Source: Petaurus breviceps papuanus
Taxonomy: Eukaryota > Chordata > Mammalia > Diprotodontia > Petauridae
DNA length: 64,000 bases
Reading direction: 5' to 3'
NCBI GenBank assembly: GCA_028583685.1
Contig: JAMXIF010001210.1
Span: 14,114,230-14,178,229 of the forward strand
The notes under the pieces were generated by a model. That model saw only the letters and a list, made by a program, of their open reading frames with translations, had not been told where the DNA came from and did no database searches. Positions 44,205-55,694 of the stretch are shown here, in pieces. Numbering within the stretch: the stretch's first letter is position 1; each line of letters opens with the position of its first letter. The position numbers and the translations under genes are program-made.

Positions 44205-44448
44205 TCAAGGTGGTAGAGCAGATAGATCTGGGCCTATAGTTAGAAAGATTCATTTTCCTGAGTTCAAATGTGGCCTCAGACACTTATTAGTTGTGTCACG
44301 CTGGGCAAGTCACTTCAACCTGTTTGCCTCAGTTTCCTCATTTGTAAAACAAGCTGGAGAATGGAATAGCAAACTGCTCCAGTACCGTTGCCAAGAAAAT
44401 CCCAAATGGGGTCATGAAAAGTCAGACACAACTGAATAAAACTTTCAC
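44205..44448 (+). mobile_element. CORE-SINE (MAR1-like), forward
   Basis: 'gcatcaaggtggtagagcag', 'gttcaaatgtggcctcagac', 'gcctcagtttcctcatttgt', 'ccaaatggggtcatgaaaag', 'cacaactgaataaaac'. Confidence 0.88.
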
Positions 44449-44835
44449 TTCACTCATTTTCTAGCATATCTCTTTTTCCTCATCTGTTCAGTGAGGGAGA
44501 TTGACTAGAAGATTCCTCAATGTCCCTTCTAGCTTTCACCTGAAAGTGAGTCACGTTCAAAGGGGGGAACAAACGTTACAGTGTTCCAGCACATTATGTG
44601 ATCCATTAATAGAGCAGTGATAATTCTCACTAATGTGAGGTGTTTGTGGTTTGTGGTACCTTTTGGTTTGGTTTTTTGTCTTTTGTTTTCACTAACTCGC
44701 ATATTGTCATTGCTTTTCATGAGCATTTTCTCAGGACAAATACCATTTCCCACTGTGGACACAGAGGTGAAGTCAGATGAGATAAATACCTTTTATATAC
44801 AATGAAAAAAAAAGACCCAAACAATGGTTTCAGTG

Positions 44836-44874
<39 letters not shown>

Positions 44875-45230
44875 AATAGTTTGACTTTAGCATAAACTTG
44901 TTACTATTATCTCAAAATTTTTAAAATGCAAACCATCTTTCACAGTGCCAGTTTGCAATAAATTTCCATCAAATAGCAAGGCAGGCCAGTTGCACTTGGA
45001 AGTTCAATCTATTTTCTATTTTAAACATTTTATATTCTCCTTCCCCTCCAAAACCATTTGGCATCAGTTCCCAGGTCAACCTGACCTCATCACAAAATAG
45101 GAAGATATAACAAGAAAGTTCCAGCATTTTTCTCCTCTTCTGGAAAAAATGCAGGCAAATGTATGCCAAATGTAATGCAGGTAAGTTGACCGCTGAGTCC
45201 AAGAAGATACTAAGGAGATTTTTTTTAATT
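44449..45230. other. Intronic sequence with (CA)17 at 44839-44873
   Basis: Apart from the CA microsatellite I recognise nothing. Frames on both strands at 44529-44805 and 44969-45328 show no domain. Confidence 0.4.
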
Positions 45231-45234
45231 GAAG

Positions 45235-45420
45235 TTATAAATTCATTGAACCGTAGATTTATAAGTTGAAGGAACCCTAAAGAAGACTTAATCCAATTCC
45301 TCTCATTTTCAGAAATGAGAAGACTCAATCTCGAAGTTAAGTAACTTAACCAAGGTCACACAGATAATGAGCATACAAGCCAGGATATGAACTCTGGTCT
45401 TTGTAACTATAATTCAGTTT
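45235..45420 (-). repeat. MIR/THER1, reverse
   Basis: 'tagatttataagttgaagga', 'aacttaaccaaggtcacaca', 'ggatatgaactctggtcttt'. Confidence 0.75.
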
Positions 45421-45779
45421 CCATTCTCACTAGCAAACAGAAGAAAATGATTGTCCATTTCAAAATCACGGTTTGCTGCTTTTGAATGCATTGAATGAAC
45501 TCTGCATTTATGAAGGAGATCTAAAGTTATCTTGAAACACACCGATTTCTTTCAATCCAAACTTGCTACTTGGTCTAAAGAAAATGTTAATACTTGTCTA
45601 GATGATCTTTACAGAAAAAAGTTAAATATATAAGAAATTATTAGGAAAAGATGTGATGTATCTTACTTCTAAGAACATTAGCTAAGAGTTTACAGATCAA
45701 ACTGTTAGTACATATATAGCCTGGGAGTAACAATCTTTTTTAAACCTCTCAGAAGAGCAATTAGAATATAAATATTATC

Positions 45780-46012
45780 TATAGAATGCAATGGAGAGAA
45801 CTGGAGCTGGAATCAAAAAGACCTGAGTTCAAATCTGGTCTAACACTTAGCTATGTGACTCTGAACAAATCACTTAACTTCTGTATGCCTCATTTTCCTC
45901 AACTGTAAAATGGGAATAATAATGGGGATAGTGACGTATTTCCCAGGGTTATTAGGAGAAGTAAATAATATTTATGTTAGCATGGTACCTGGCACAGAGT
46001 AGACGCTTAATA
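45780..46012 (+). repeat. MIR, forward
   Basis: 'gagttcaaatctggtctaac', 'cctcattttcctcaactgta', 'tatttcccagggttattagg', then 'acctggcacagagtagacgc' and 'ttaataaatgcttg'. Confidence 0.85.
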
Positions 46013-46304
46013 AATGCTTGTTTCCTTCCTTCCCAAATATTGTTATTAGCTTATAGCTGTACTTCTGCTGTTTATAATAAATATTTCTTGCTATTAAACC
46101 ATCAGGTAGAGTTGCCAGTGAGTAAGAAGTCAAAGTACTTACTTGTTATATCAGTTGTTCAATTAAAGTCCATCAATGAGCAAAGCAAATATTACATCAT
46201 CATTGAAAACAGAAACCTGGCCCCATTGAAAGTAAGAGGACCCAGGAGGTGAACAATCCCCCTATAAAAAAAAATTGAACATGCAGAGGAAGACTAATTA
46301 CTAT

Positions 46305-46327
46305 ATGTGTGTGCGTGTGTGTGTGTA
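46305..46327. repeat. (GT)n microsatellite
   Basis: Short gt/gc array just left of the LTR fossil. Confidence 0.85.
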
Positions 46328-46337
46328 CTCATGTCCT

Positions 46338-46840
46338 TGTAGTATCAATGCAATATTTACAGCGCCCATGATCATGATAAAGACCATGACTATAAGTATC
46401 GCATAACGCTTGATTGCAAAATATATCAGATTCTCCAGATAGAGGATGGAACTGAAGGATTTATTTAGAACCAGAAAACTGAATTCCAAAACCAGTAAGC
46501 CAATTCCATCATAGCACCAAACATATTCAGAAGCCATAACAACACTGAGAGCCACAGTATCCTTCAACCTTCCCACAAAACAATACAAGATCAATATTTA
46601 CTCACAAAACTCTCTGTCTCCTTGCCTGAGCTCCTCCGTTCCTTACCGTCTGGCTACTTCTGAACCAGCTTCCTGTGAACTCTGCTTCCCTTCAACAAAT
46701 TCCCTCCATCACAGGCTCTATGTGATTACATTCAGCTTATTAGGGGACAGGGTTTACTTTCAAAGCAGGGGAGGTCTTCAAACTCCCCCCTAGGTCTAGT
46801 AAGAGGCAGGGAAGATCTTCAAATTCCCATTCCCATTACA
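46338..46840 (-). mobile_element. Probable solo LTR (retrovirus-like fossil)
   Basis: A 503-base block with TG...CA ends: on the minus strand it starts 'tgtaatgggaatgggaat' and ends 'cattgatactaca'. The bases outside it, 'gtcct' and 'gtgct', are a near 5-bp duplication. The minus strand has an internal aataaa that could be the LTR polyadenylation signal. No internal proviral region is present. The family is unknown, and the imperfect duplication suggests it is old. Structure-based call without a database match. Confidence 0.5.
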
Positions 46841-47424
46841 GTGCTACAGACAGACACCTGTACTTGTACAGAAGCTTTTCTCATGCAGTATGCGTCACCT
46901 CAACTTAATGAATTCACTTCAACAGTACTCAGGGGGGAAATGAGGGAGAAAGAATATATATGCATACTTATTATGCCATAAGGATTTGCTAATGTCTTCT
47001 ACAAAATGCAGTCCCTAGCACTGAACAGAGTAGAGGATAGAAGGAATTGTCTCCTCTTTTGTTAATGGACACTCTGTGACTTAATGCTTACTAAGCTTGC
47101 ATTAGCTTTGGCCACTGGGTCACACTGTTGACTCAGATTGAATCTATAGTACACCAAAATGCCCTTCATCATTAAGATAAACTGCCTTCTAGCTATTTTC
47201 TAATTCCTGTACACAAGAAATTGATTCCTTGAACCCAAATATAGGACTTCATCTTGATCACAATTAAATTGGGGCAGTAAGCAAGGTATTTTAGCCTCCC
47301 TTATTTGCCCTCCTCCACCTCCCACTGCCTCATTGCCTATATGGATTTCCAGCAATAAACACCCTCCCTGTTCTAGGAAGTTGTTAAGAAAAGGATTTCT
47401 AATTCTTACTACTTAGCTTTCCAT
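46841..47424. other. Intronic sequence, nothing recognised
   Basis: No repeat core or exon identified. Confidence 0.4.
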
Positions 47425-47555
47425 CTTAGAGTCCTTTATTTCCTCCAAGTCACAGCTCAAGTATCATCTCCACAAAGCTATTCCTGATTCCGTAACTGCT
47501 ACAGCCCTTCCTCTCCAACTACCTTTTATTTAACTACCTTATATTTATTTGTATT
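47425..47555 (+). repeat. L2 LINE 3' region fragment
   Basis: 'aagtcacagctcaagtatca', 'tctccacaaagctattcctg', 'taccttatatttatttgtat'. The true end of the tail is missing. Confidence 0.65.
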
Positions 47556-47999
47556 GGGGATAAAGACTTGACCAATGATTTCTCTGGTTTAAGGAATTCT
47601 TTCTACCAAGGCAGGTCTTCACTTTCCTGCAACTTAATACTTTAGAGAGTTACCTAGACTAGGGGACTGAGAATTCATAAACACATAGCTAGTATGCAAC
47701 AGAGGCAAGATCCATATTATCATGCTGACTTTATGTGTTTACATACATAAATATATAGGTATATATCTATGCAATCAGTTTTGCTATAACAGGAAATATG
47801 TGTTCTCAAAAGGCACTGCACTATGGAAAATCTCACAATGAAACCACAGCACTCATGAGGGAAATGGAGTTGGTGGCAGAACACTAAAGAATTTCATCAG
47901 TGACACATTAAAAGAAAGATGAGTACCCAATAAAAATGGTAGCACCATTTTATGCAGGCTAAATAGTTAAGAAATAGTGGCTGTCTTTTACTTTCATCT
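47556..47999. other. Intronic sequence, nothing recognised
   Basis: No repeat core or exon identified. Confidence 0.4.
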
Positions 48000-49500
48000 T
48001 TCTTTTATTCATTAGTCCTCACTTATAGAAAGGCTGGTTTTTGTTTGACAATCTTGCCTCACCAACTATAGTCACCAGTACTAACTGTTCCTTCTTTCAC
48101 TGTCCCCACATACATACCCACACAGACTGGTCCTAGAGGCATCAGAACATTGCTTACTCCCCGCTATCACTTCCAGACTATCCTCTTACCTTCTTTCCTC
48201 TAATCAAAATTCTCCACCCCATCCAAATTATAGTGGCTATAGAATACCTGTGGCCAAGTAATTCTCTCTCTCTTCTCAAGGAGCTCAACATTGGGATCAC
48301 CAGCTTCTTCTCTTCAACACCTGTTCCCTATAGGGGTTGTTAATATTCACATAGCTAATCTCTCAACCTCCCAGTCACTTCAACCACAAATAGAGATAGT
48401 CACATACTAGATCTCTCACCATTACCCACAAAAGTTCTACTTCCCTAATTAGAAACCCGGAAATTCCAGTATCTGACCATAAGCTCCTATCATTCAACTT
48501 CTTCCTAGGCCTCATCCTTCCTAAAACTACTCTTCTCCTTCATCAAGATATCCTTCCCTCAGTACTTTCTTAGGACAGTACCCCTGCTCTGACTTTACTC
48601 TCATTCCCCTCCAACCACAACCCAATTATTAGCTATTGCAACTCCCACTAACCTCTACTCTCAAATCTTTTGCCTTCTATCTTGTCTCTGTTTATCTCTT
48701 GACAAGTCTCAATCTTGGATTACTCTCACCATCCACCTCCTTCTCTATTGACCATCTGTTAGACATAACCAGAAAGAAGTCTCACAACATGCTGACTCAG
48801 CATACTACAAATTCAAGTTATACAACCTCAATTGGGCCATTTCTCCACTCCCACAGCTGCTACCTGAGTTCAGGCCTCCTAATTGCCCTTCCTGCCTCCA
48901 GTTTCTTACCACTCTAGTCCCTCTTACTGTTACAAAGATAATTTCCTTAAATACAGTATGATCATGTAACTCCCTTACTCAATAAACTTCAGTGGCTTCC
49001 TATTGCCTCTAGGATAAAATATAAATTCATCTGCTTAGCTTTTAAAGGCAGATAAAACTTGGTCCCTTCCTATCTTTCCAGCCTCAGTGGAAATTGCTCC
49101 TTCCCCCCATTCCAGTCCAAATGACTTTTTCCCTTATCCCAAAATGACCTTTATACTGGCTATCCTACATGCCTGGCATGGACCCTACCTTCCCTTCACT
49201 TCAAAAAATCCTTGTCTTCCTCAAAATCTCTGCTCAAGCTCCACTTTATGCATGAAACCTTTCTTGATTCCCCCAACTGTAGTTTACTCCCTCACACATT
49301 ATGTACACTTTTTGTATATATTTGTACTTACTCACCATATATTTATGCTGTTTATATTTCTATCTGAACCTGTCTTCCCCCTCTAGAATGTAAGCTGCTA
49401 CTGAGTAGGGATTGTTTCATTCTTTATATTTGTATCTCTAGAGACTGGAACATTCAATGGTATACAGTAAGTGCTCAATAAATACTTGTTAGTTAATTGA
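48000..49500 (+). repeat. Long L2/CR1-clade LINE fragment with 3' end
   Basis: Pyrimidine-rich 3' region with 'cttcagtggcttcctattgc', 'ctctaggataaaatataaat', 'cttcctcaaaatctctgctc', 'tagaatgtaagctgctactg' and the terminal 'gtaagtgctcaataaatact'. Ser/Thr/Leu-rich open frames at 48636-48917 and 49087-49386 lie in this non-coding LINE DNA. The 5' limit is approximate. Confidence 0.7.
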
Positions 49501-50040
49501 GATAGAAGTTGGTAGGTAAAGTGCCTACTGGTCCTGTTGCTTACCACTTGTCTAGCTGGGTCATGACTATGATGAGTTGTAATCTTAACAAGTTTCTGCA
49601 TTGGTCCAGGGTCATATATTTTGTGCTTTACTAGGACTCCCATAAAGTGTGCACCAGAATCAGATGAGGAAGTAACAATGAAAGTTATGGTCATATCCAG
49701 CCTAGAGCTATCTTTCTTATCCATACCAACTGTGCCTACTTTGGGTGGTTGGGAATAGAAGAAGGGAAGAAGGCATTAGTCAAGCAATAATGAGAAACAA
49801 CAAAGAGAACAGCATTCTGCACTGTAGAGAAGGCTGACAAAACCAAAGGGCTTGGGAAGTGTTTTGAAAGACAGATTCCAAGAGGAAAGCAATCTCAGCA
49901 GTGAGGCATCCCTGCCAAAGCTAGAAAATTCTGATTACTTTTGGGTTCAGATGACATGGACAATGCATAATTAATTTATATTATATTGGATATGGCATTG
50001 TAGCAGTGGTTTTTTTAAAAGGCAAGTTTCATGGCTTTTC
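49501..50040. other. Intronic sequence, nothing recognised
   Basis: No repeat core or exon identified. Confidence 0.4.
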
Positions 50041-50044
50041 CTAT

Positions 50045-50610
50045 TAATTGATCAATCAATAAGCATTTATTAATCATCTTCTACTATGTGCCAGGCACTG
50101 TACTGAGTACTAGGCTTACAAAGACAAAAGTGAAACACTCCCTAACCTCAAAGGACTTAGATTCTTTCAATCAGTCAACAAGTCAGGAAAGATAATTATT
50201 TATATCAGTAAACATATATAGAATACATTCAAAATAAATACAAGGTATTTTGGAGAGGACAGCTCTAGCAGCTAGGAAGAGAAAAAATGTCTTGAGATTT
50301 TAGGAAGAAGAAGTGAGGAGGAAGTAAATTTCAGGCATCAGACACAGCCAATACAAAAGCACAAGGATAGGATCTGGAGTGCCAGAGGATATGGGAGATG
50401 GAGGGTCCTGTGGCAGAAGCAACAAGAATAGTCTGGCTGGGCTGTGGAAGGGGTAAAGTGAAGACCTGTGTAATAGGACTGGAAAAGTATGAAGGGACCA
50501 AGTTGTGTTTTAAATACCTGAATTTATATTTGATCACCGAGGTCACTGGGAATCACTGGACTTTACTGAGTAAGGAAGAGAAAAAGTCACTTGAGCTTTA
50601 GGAAAATCTT
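50045..50610 (-). repeat. L2/L3-type LINE 3' region, reverse
   Basis: 'caatcaataagcatttatta', 'gtgccaggcactgtactgag', 'aacctcaaaggacttagatt' (L2 tail reversed), then 'tgaagggaccaagttgtgtt' and 'gaatcactggactttactga', typical of the region inside the L2/L3 tail. Confidence 0.65.
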
Positions 50611-51585
50611 CAGATTCATTGTTTTCACAGAAATCTATTCTCATCCCTTTCCCTAAGGGTTAAACACCTCCTGAAGCAGGTTATTGTAAAAGAAATCGTA
50701 CAAACTCGATTCTACTCTTGAAAATTGTGGTAGGATATTGGGTACATAAGGTAAATAGAACTATACTTAACAGGCAATAAAGAGCTTAAATGTGGAATTT
50801 ATCCAATTCAAGCAAGTAATAATTGAATTGAGATGGCCCTCCTCAACAAATAAGATTAAGAAAAATCACACTGCGAACCAATATATTTTCTTTTTATAGT
50901 AAAACAATTTATCAAAACTTTGTTTCTCTCTCTCTTTTAAAATCAACAACCATGAATTGAATTATTAACCACAAACCAACACTTCAAAGGCTCATGATTT
51001 CATCAGCATGGGTTCTCCCTTTACCAAAGCAAATACAACCACTACTACACCTTAACAGATGGTCTTCATGACTTGCTGTGACTCTGAATACATTACCTGG
51101 TGGCCAACATTCTAGCAGGGAAGGCCTTTAAATGGCAGATATATGATCCATCAGCAGGCAGGCCTGGACTTGAAACCTTTCCAGCTTAGAAGGACCTACC
51201 AGAGTATACACCATGAGAAGAGTCTTTAAAAACTCAGGGGCCCCTCCACATCATGATGGGGCATCAGAACAACATTTTGGTAGAAGACTGCCAACAAATC
51301 ACCACTTTAATAGAACACTTCAAGGCTAGTCTCTGACTCTAAAAGCTCATTAGGGGATTATACTGCATTTTCTCTAATGGAATTATTTTTGAAGCACCAC
51401 TTTTCTTCCTTAGAAGTTTCTATTTTAAACAACAACATAAAAGACCAAAATCTCATACATGCAAATGAAGGTTGAAGTCAACACTTTGTATTCAGTAAAA
51501 TATGAAATTTGAAGGCCAGTATGTCCTTTAACAGGCTACCCAATATTTGCAGGTTCTGAATATTCTAGGAATTTTAGTCTTAAAT
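50611..51585. other. Intronic sequence, nothing recognised
   Basis: No repeat core or exon identified. Confidence 0.4.
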
Positions 51586-51589
51586 GCCA

Positions 51590-52290
51590 GAAGACTGAGG
51601 TTTTCCCACTTCTGCACCTATGGCTCGGACTATTCCCTTTGCCTGTAATTTTCTCTTCCTTCCTCTTCTATCAAAGCACTGCCCATCCTTCAAGGATGCC
51701 TCTTGCAAGAAGCCTTCCCTAACTACACCAGCCAAAAGTGACTGGGGTCCTATCTGAACTCTTTTTTTTTTTTTTAAGCAATCAGGGTTAAGTAACTTGC
51801 TCAAGGTTACATGGCCAGTTATTTGTGGATGTGGTGCTGAGTGTCTGAGCCCGGGATTCGATCTCCAGGTCATCCCAACACTGGAGCCAGTGCTCTTACT
51901 CGCTGAGCCACCTGGCTGCCCCTAAGCAATTGGGGTTAAGTAACTTGCTCAAGGTTACACGGCCAGTTTTTTGTGGGTGTGGTGCTGAGTGTCTGAGCCC
52001 GGGATTCGATCTCCAGGTCATCCTGACACTGGAGCCAGTGCTCTTACTCGCTGTGCTACCTGGCCGCCCCCTATCTGAACTCTTATAGCACTTAATGTCA
52101 GCAGGACTCTGTGGCTCTCCACATTCCACACTTTGTTTTATCATCACTGTGTACACACCTTATTTCCTTACTGGACTATAAACTTCTAGTGGGCAGGAAC
52201 ACTGTCTTATATATATTACTGTCCTCCACAACACCAGACATAGCCTTATACAGCAGACATTCAATAATCACTGGTTGACTGAGCATGGAA
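51590..52290 (+). repeat. L2 LINE 3' end split by a SINE dimer
   Basis: 'catccttcaaggatgcctct', 'gcaagaagccttccctaact' before the insertion; 'ggactataaacttctagtgg', 'acattcaataatcactggtt' after it. Confidence 0.8.
51764..52069 (-). mobile_element. SINE dimer, reverse
   Basis: Two tandem reverse monomers with a single T-rich (poly-A) end on the left. The junction between them reads 'tggctgcccctaagcaattg'. Perfect 15-bp duplication 'cctatctgaactctt' at 51749-51763 and 52070-52084. The two monomers are more alike than in the forward dimers. Confidence 0.93.
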
Positions 52291-52780
52291 TGAATTAACT
52301 GCCAATTAGCATAAAGGCTGGGCTTCTTATCCTGACTAAAACTACACTAATTATACTTTCTTCTTTAAAAACGTTTCATTAATTATTTTTAATAAACAAA
52401 TTGTTATGTGCATACATTTCTTCATATCAGCATTTTACAGACACATTCATCTTAAATCAAACCCTGTGGATACTCAGAGAATCATAAGTGCAATATTTTC
52501 ACAAATCTAAGATTGGCTCCAGGGATGATTTCACCATCACCATCACCCCATCCTGATTTTTAGCCTTCTGATTATTTTTTCTTCTCATTTAACACATGTG
52601 GGGCCACCAGCTCCAAAGTTTGAAGGAAATCCAAGGCATCTCCTCCCTTCTGCCCCTCTGCATTGCCTCTCCTTTTCTCTATTTCCTCAAATGGGTCTCA
52701 CATCTGCCAGTAACATTCCCATCATTGAAAGGAAAAAAAGATTCTGTGCATTGTTAGCACTGCTGACAGGACAGGACACA
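52291..52780. other. Intronic sequence, nothing recognised
   Basis: A short (CATCAC)n-like patch at about 52532-52548. No gene support. 52785-52850 carries a weak reverse MIR/THER1 trace ('attggagagctggaagagat'). Confidence 0.4.
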
Positions 52781-52943
52781 GATGAGTAACAAGATAAGAG
52801 AATTGGAGAGCTGGAAGAGATGTTAGCAGCCATCCAGTCCCATCTAAACCATATAAGCTAGGTTAATATTTTACCCCTGTTCAGGTACATGTGAGGACAG
52901 CATGACTAAATATCACCACTCTTCTCCCCTCTATTACATTGAG

Positions 52944-53430
52944 GGCAGCTAGGTAGCATAGTGGATAGAATGCTCAAGGAAGAACAGGTTCCGATCCGGC
53001 CTCAGCATGTATATATAGTAAGTGCTGTATGCATGTTAGCTATTATTAATTATTAGTAGTAGATCCCATTGGAGTTCAACACAATTAGGTCGAACAGATG
53101 TACCCAAGAAGCTTTACTAGATTTGTGATCATGGGCAAGTCACTTAACCTCTGTTTGCCTTAGTTTCCTCATCTGTAAAATAGAGAAAATAGTAGCATCT
53201 ACCTCCCAGAGCTATTTTGAAGACTGAATGAGATAATAATTATAAAGCACTTTCCTGGCACATAGTAAGCACTACATAGATATTAGTTGTTGTTATTGTT
53301 ATTGTAAGATTCCACATGGCATTGACACAAATATATCAAATAAAATATGGCCCCAGGAAGCTTTAAACAGAAGTTTCCCTGGGCAGTTTTGTCACACTAG
53401 GCCCAGTGCTCTCTCCATTGTGCCACCTAG
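52944..53430. repeat. SINE/MIR mosaic with inverted halves
   Basis: A forward SINE head at 52944-53005 ('ggcagctaggtagcatagtg'), then a MIR-tail-like piece and about 60 unrelated bases. A forward MIR body and tail follow at 53118-53310 ('gggcaagtcacttaacctct'), and a reverse SINE head fragment at 53375-53430 ('ccattgtgccacctag'). The order is not that of any one element. Confidence 0.7.
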
Positions 53431-54435
53431 ATGAATCAAGGTGTATTTAGGACATACTACAACCATCTTCCAACCCTACTCTCACTTCTTAATACAAATA
53501 TTGCCATGAATGAATCTACCACAATTATATTTGATTTCTCCAGCACCATACAGAAAGATTTCCAATGTACGCGATGGGGGTAGGGGCAGGGAGATGTTTA
53601 GGGGAGGTCACCTCCTATAACTTTTAGGCTAAAGTCAAAGTGATCTCGTCTTTACTCTTCATGATCACAGGTAGCTCTTCTACATACCACATTTCATCTA
53701 GGTTGCTTATAACTGAACCATTTGTGCTTGCTCAGAAGAAGCATATCCAAATCTAAAAGAATATCCAAATCTAAATACTTAAAAAGCTCATCCAATATTA
53801 TAACTTATGCGACAAGGCAGATTATAAGACATAAACTATAAATTTCAGAAGAATAAAATCTAAGCCTTTGATGTGTGTGGTATGCCTGAATACACCTCTA
53901 GAGTCCCATACAATGTGTGATCTGGAGACAGCTTTCTTTTCAGAATATGCTTAGGAATATGCTCTTAGGATTATGATGCCACCTCACTGATGAGGGATTT
54001 GCAGTAGAAAAGTCCTGGCGATTCTCTCCCCTCTCCTTTGTGAACGTTATACAAGTGCCTCTGGGGTCAATGCAGTGACAAATAAAAGCAGGTTCTGAAA
54101 ATATCAGCATTAAACTCTAACACTATCAAAGGTGTGAAAAATCTAACATGGAAAAAATCAAACATCTGAATATTCAATGAATTACAACTCTTTCAGAAAC
54201 GATAATACCATTTATTTTTGATCTGGTTTGGTTGATGCTTCATAATCTAAGTTGTAGGGCAACAAGGAAAACACTAAATCACAAAAATGAGCTTCTGCTA
54301 CAATAAGGTAAGTTGTGCAGGCCATCTGTATACACCTCACTTCTAAAAAAAAATGACAAGCAAAAAAACCTTTAAGCTCCTGCTATACTCATTCACACTT
54401 CAAGGTGCAAAACAAACAAACAAAACCACCTCATG
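53431..54435. other. Intronic sequence, short tandem only
   Basis: A 19-base imperfect tandem 'atccaaatctaaa' at about 53747-53778. No exon found. Confidence 0.4.
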
Positions 54436-54439
54436 GAAT

Positions 54440-54705
54440 TACTGGCAGTTATGTGGCAGAGGAAAGAATGTTGGTCTTGGAGTCAGGAAGGCCTGAGTTC
54501 AAATACTGACTCAGGTATTTACTAGCTGTCTGACCCTGGGCAAATCATTTTAACTTTTCTCTATCTTGGCTTCCTCATCTGTAAAATGGGGACATTAACA
54601 GCTCCCACTTTATGGGGTTGTTATAAGGACCAAATGAGATAACATGCATACTGTGCTTTGAAAACCTGAAAGCACAGGATAATTGCCAATAGTAATAATA
54701 ATAAT
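54440..54705 (+). repeat. MIR, forward
   Basis: 'cttggagtcaggaaggcctg', 'tgaccctgggcaaatcattt', 'cttcctcatctgtaaaatgg', 'aatagtaataataataata'. Confidence 0.88.
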
Positions 54706-55080
54706 AACTCACACTTCTAGAGAACTTTTAAGCTTATAATGAACTTTCTTCACAACCCTGTAAGGTATTATGCCACAGAAGAAAGAACACTGACTCTGTA
54801 GTCAGAGGACCTGCATTCAAATCCTGTCTGTATGATCTTGGACAAGTAACTGAATTTCTCTGGGTCTCAGTTTCCTCATGAAAGACTTAGAATAAATGAC
54901 CTCTGAAATCCTTTACAGCTCTAAACCTATGATGCTAGGATCTTTTCACAGTAATAGGTAGTATAAGTAGTATATCTCCATTTTACAGAAAAGAAAACTC
55001 AGAGAAGTTATGTGATTTGTTGAGAGTCAGAGCTAGAAAACATATCAAAGCCTGAACTCAAACCTGAGTTTTTAATGATT
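54706..55080 (-). repeat. MIR, reverse, split by a forward MIR/THER1
   Basis: Reverse MIR at 54706-54768 ('cttcacaaccctgtaaggta') and 54950-55080 ('ctccattttacagaaaagaa'). A forward SINE relic lies between them at 54770-54945 ('cagaggacctgcattcaaat', 'gtctcagtttcctcatgaaa'). Confidence 0.7.
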
Positions 55081-55510
55081 TCAGGACCAGAGGCTTTTCC
55101 CCCCACAATACCACACTGACATTATGAAGTCTGTCATGGAGTAAACAATTGATGCCAATGTGATGCTTGATTGTGGCTCCGATGCTGCTTTCCTTAAGCC
55201 TACAGGGACACAGCTTGTCACTGTGATAATCATCCAGCAAGGGTGTTTAATTAGATGGGTGTTATATCTTAATTTACCACCAGGTGGCACCATACTTAAA
55301 CTAGAGTCTAGTTCTCAGTTACTTTCTGGGATGCATTTCTAGTCAGCAGCTACTTTGTACAATATTCATGGTGGCCATTAAAAAGTGTTAAGCCTGAAAA
55401 TATCAGGGCTGATCTCCCCACTACTATAAGGCTGGGCTGTTGTTTTCACAGATAGTTTAGAAACTGATTCTATTAACCCTCTATTGGTTGGATTCCAAAT
55501 TTAATCTAGG
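55081..55510. other. Intronic sequence, nothing recognised
   Basis: Overlapping short frames occur on both strands near 55058-55342. None has a domain or splice context I can support. Confidence 0.4.
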
Positions 55511-55511
55511 A

Positions 55512-55694
55512 AAAGAGTTCTTAACCTTGTGTCATGGTCTCCTTTGACAATCTAGTAAAGACTATGAACCCCTTCCTTAAAATAGTGTTTTTAAATGGAT
55601 CAAATAAAATATATGGGATTACAAAGGAAACAAATTATTAAAATATAGTTTTTTTTTATTTAAGTTCCAGGTCCCAGATTAAGCACCCTGGATC
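55512..55694. mobile_element. hAT-like MITE, same family as 33536-33721
   Basis: 'agttcttaaccttgtgtcat', 'tgggattacaaaggaaacaa', 'cagattaagcaccctg'. The ends are imperfect inverted repeats; flanks 'atctagga' and 'atctatgg' may be a decayed 8-bp duplication. Confidence 0.65.

Noticed and set aside
46301-46594. 97-codon hydrophobic minus-strand frame resembling a multi-pass membrane protein
   Set aside because: It lies inside the probable solo LTR and runs into a GT microsatellite; no family match.
48636-49386. Two ~95-codon frames suggesting a secreted or membrane protein
   Set aside because: They lie in the non-coding 3' region of an L2-type LINE; the hydrophobic and Ser/Thr content follows from pyrimidine richness.
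55058-55342. Overlapping 60-70-codon frames on both strands as a missing ADAM23 exon
   Set aside because: No similarity to the expected ADAM23 prodomain peptides and no paired splice sites.
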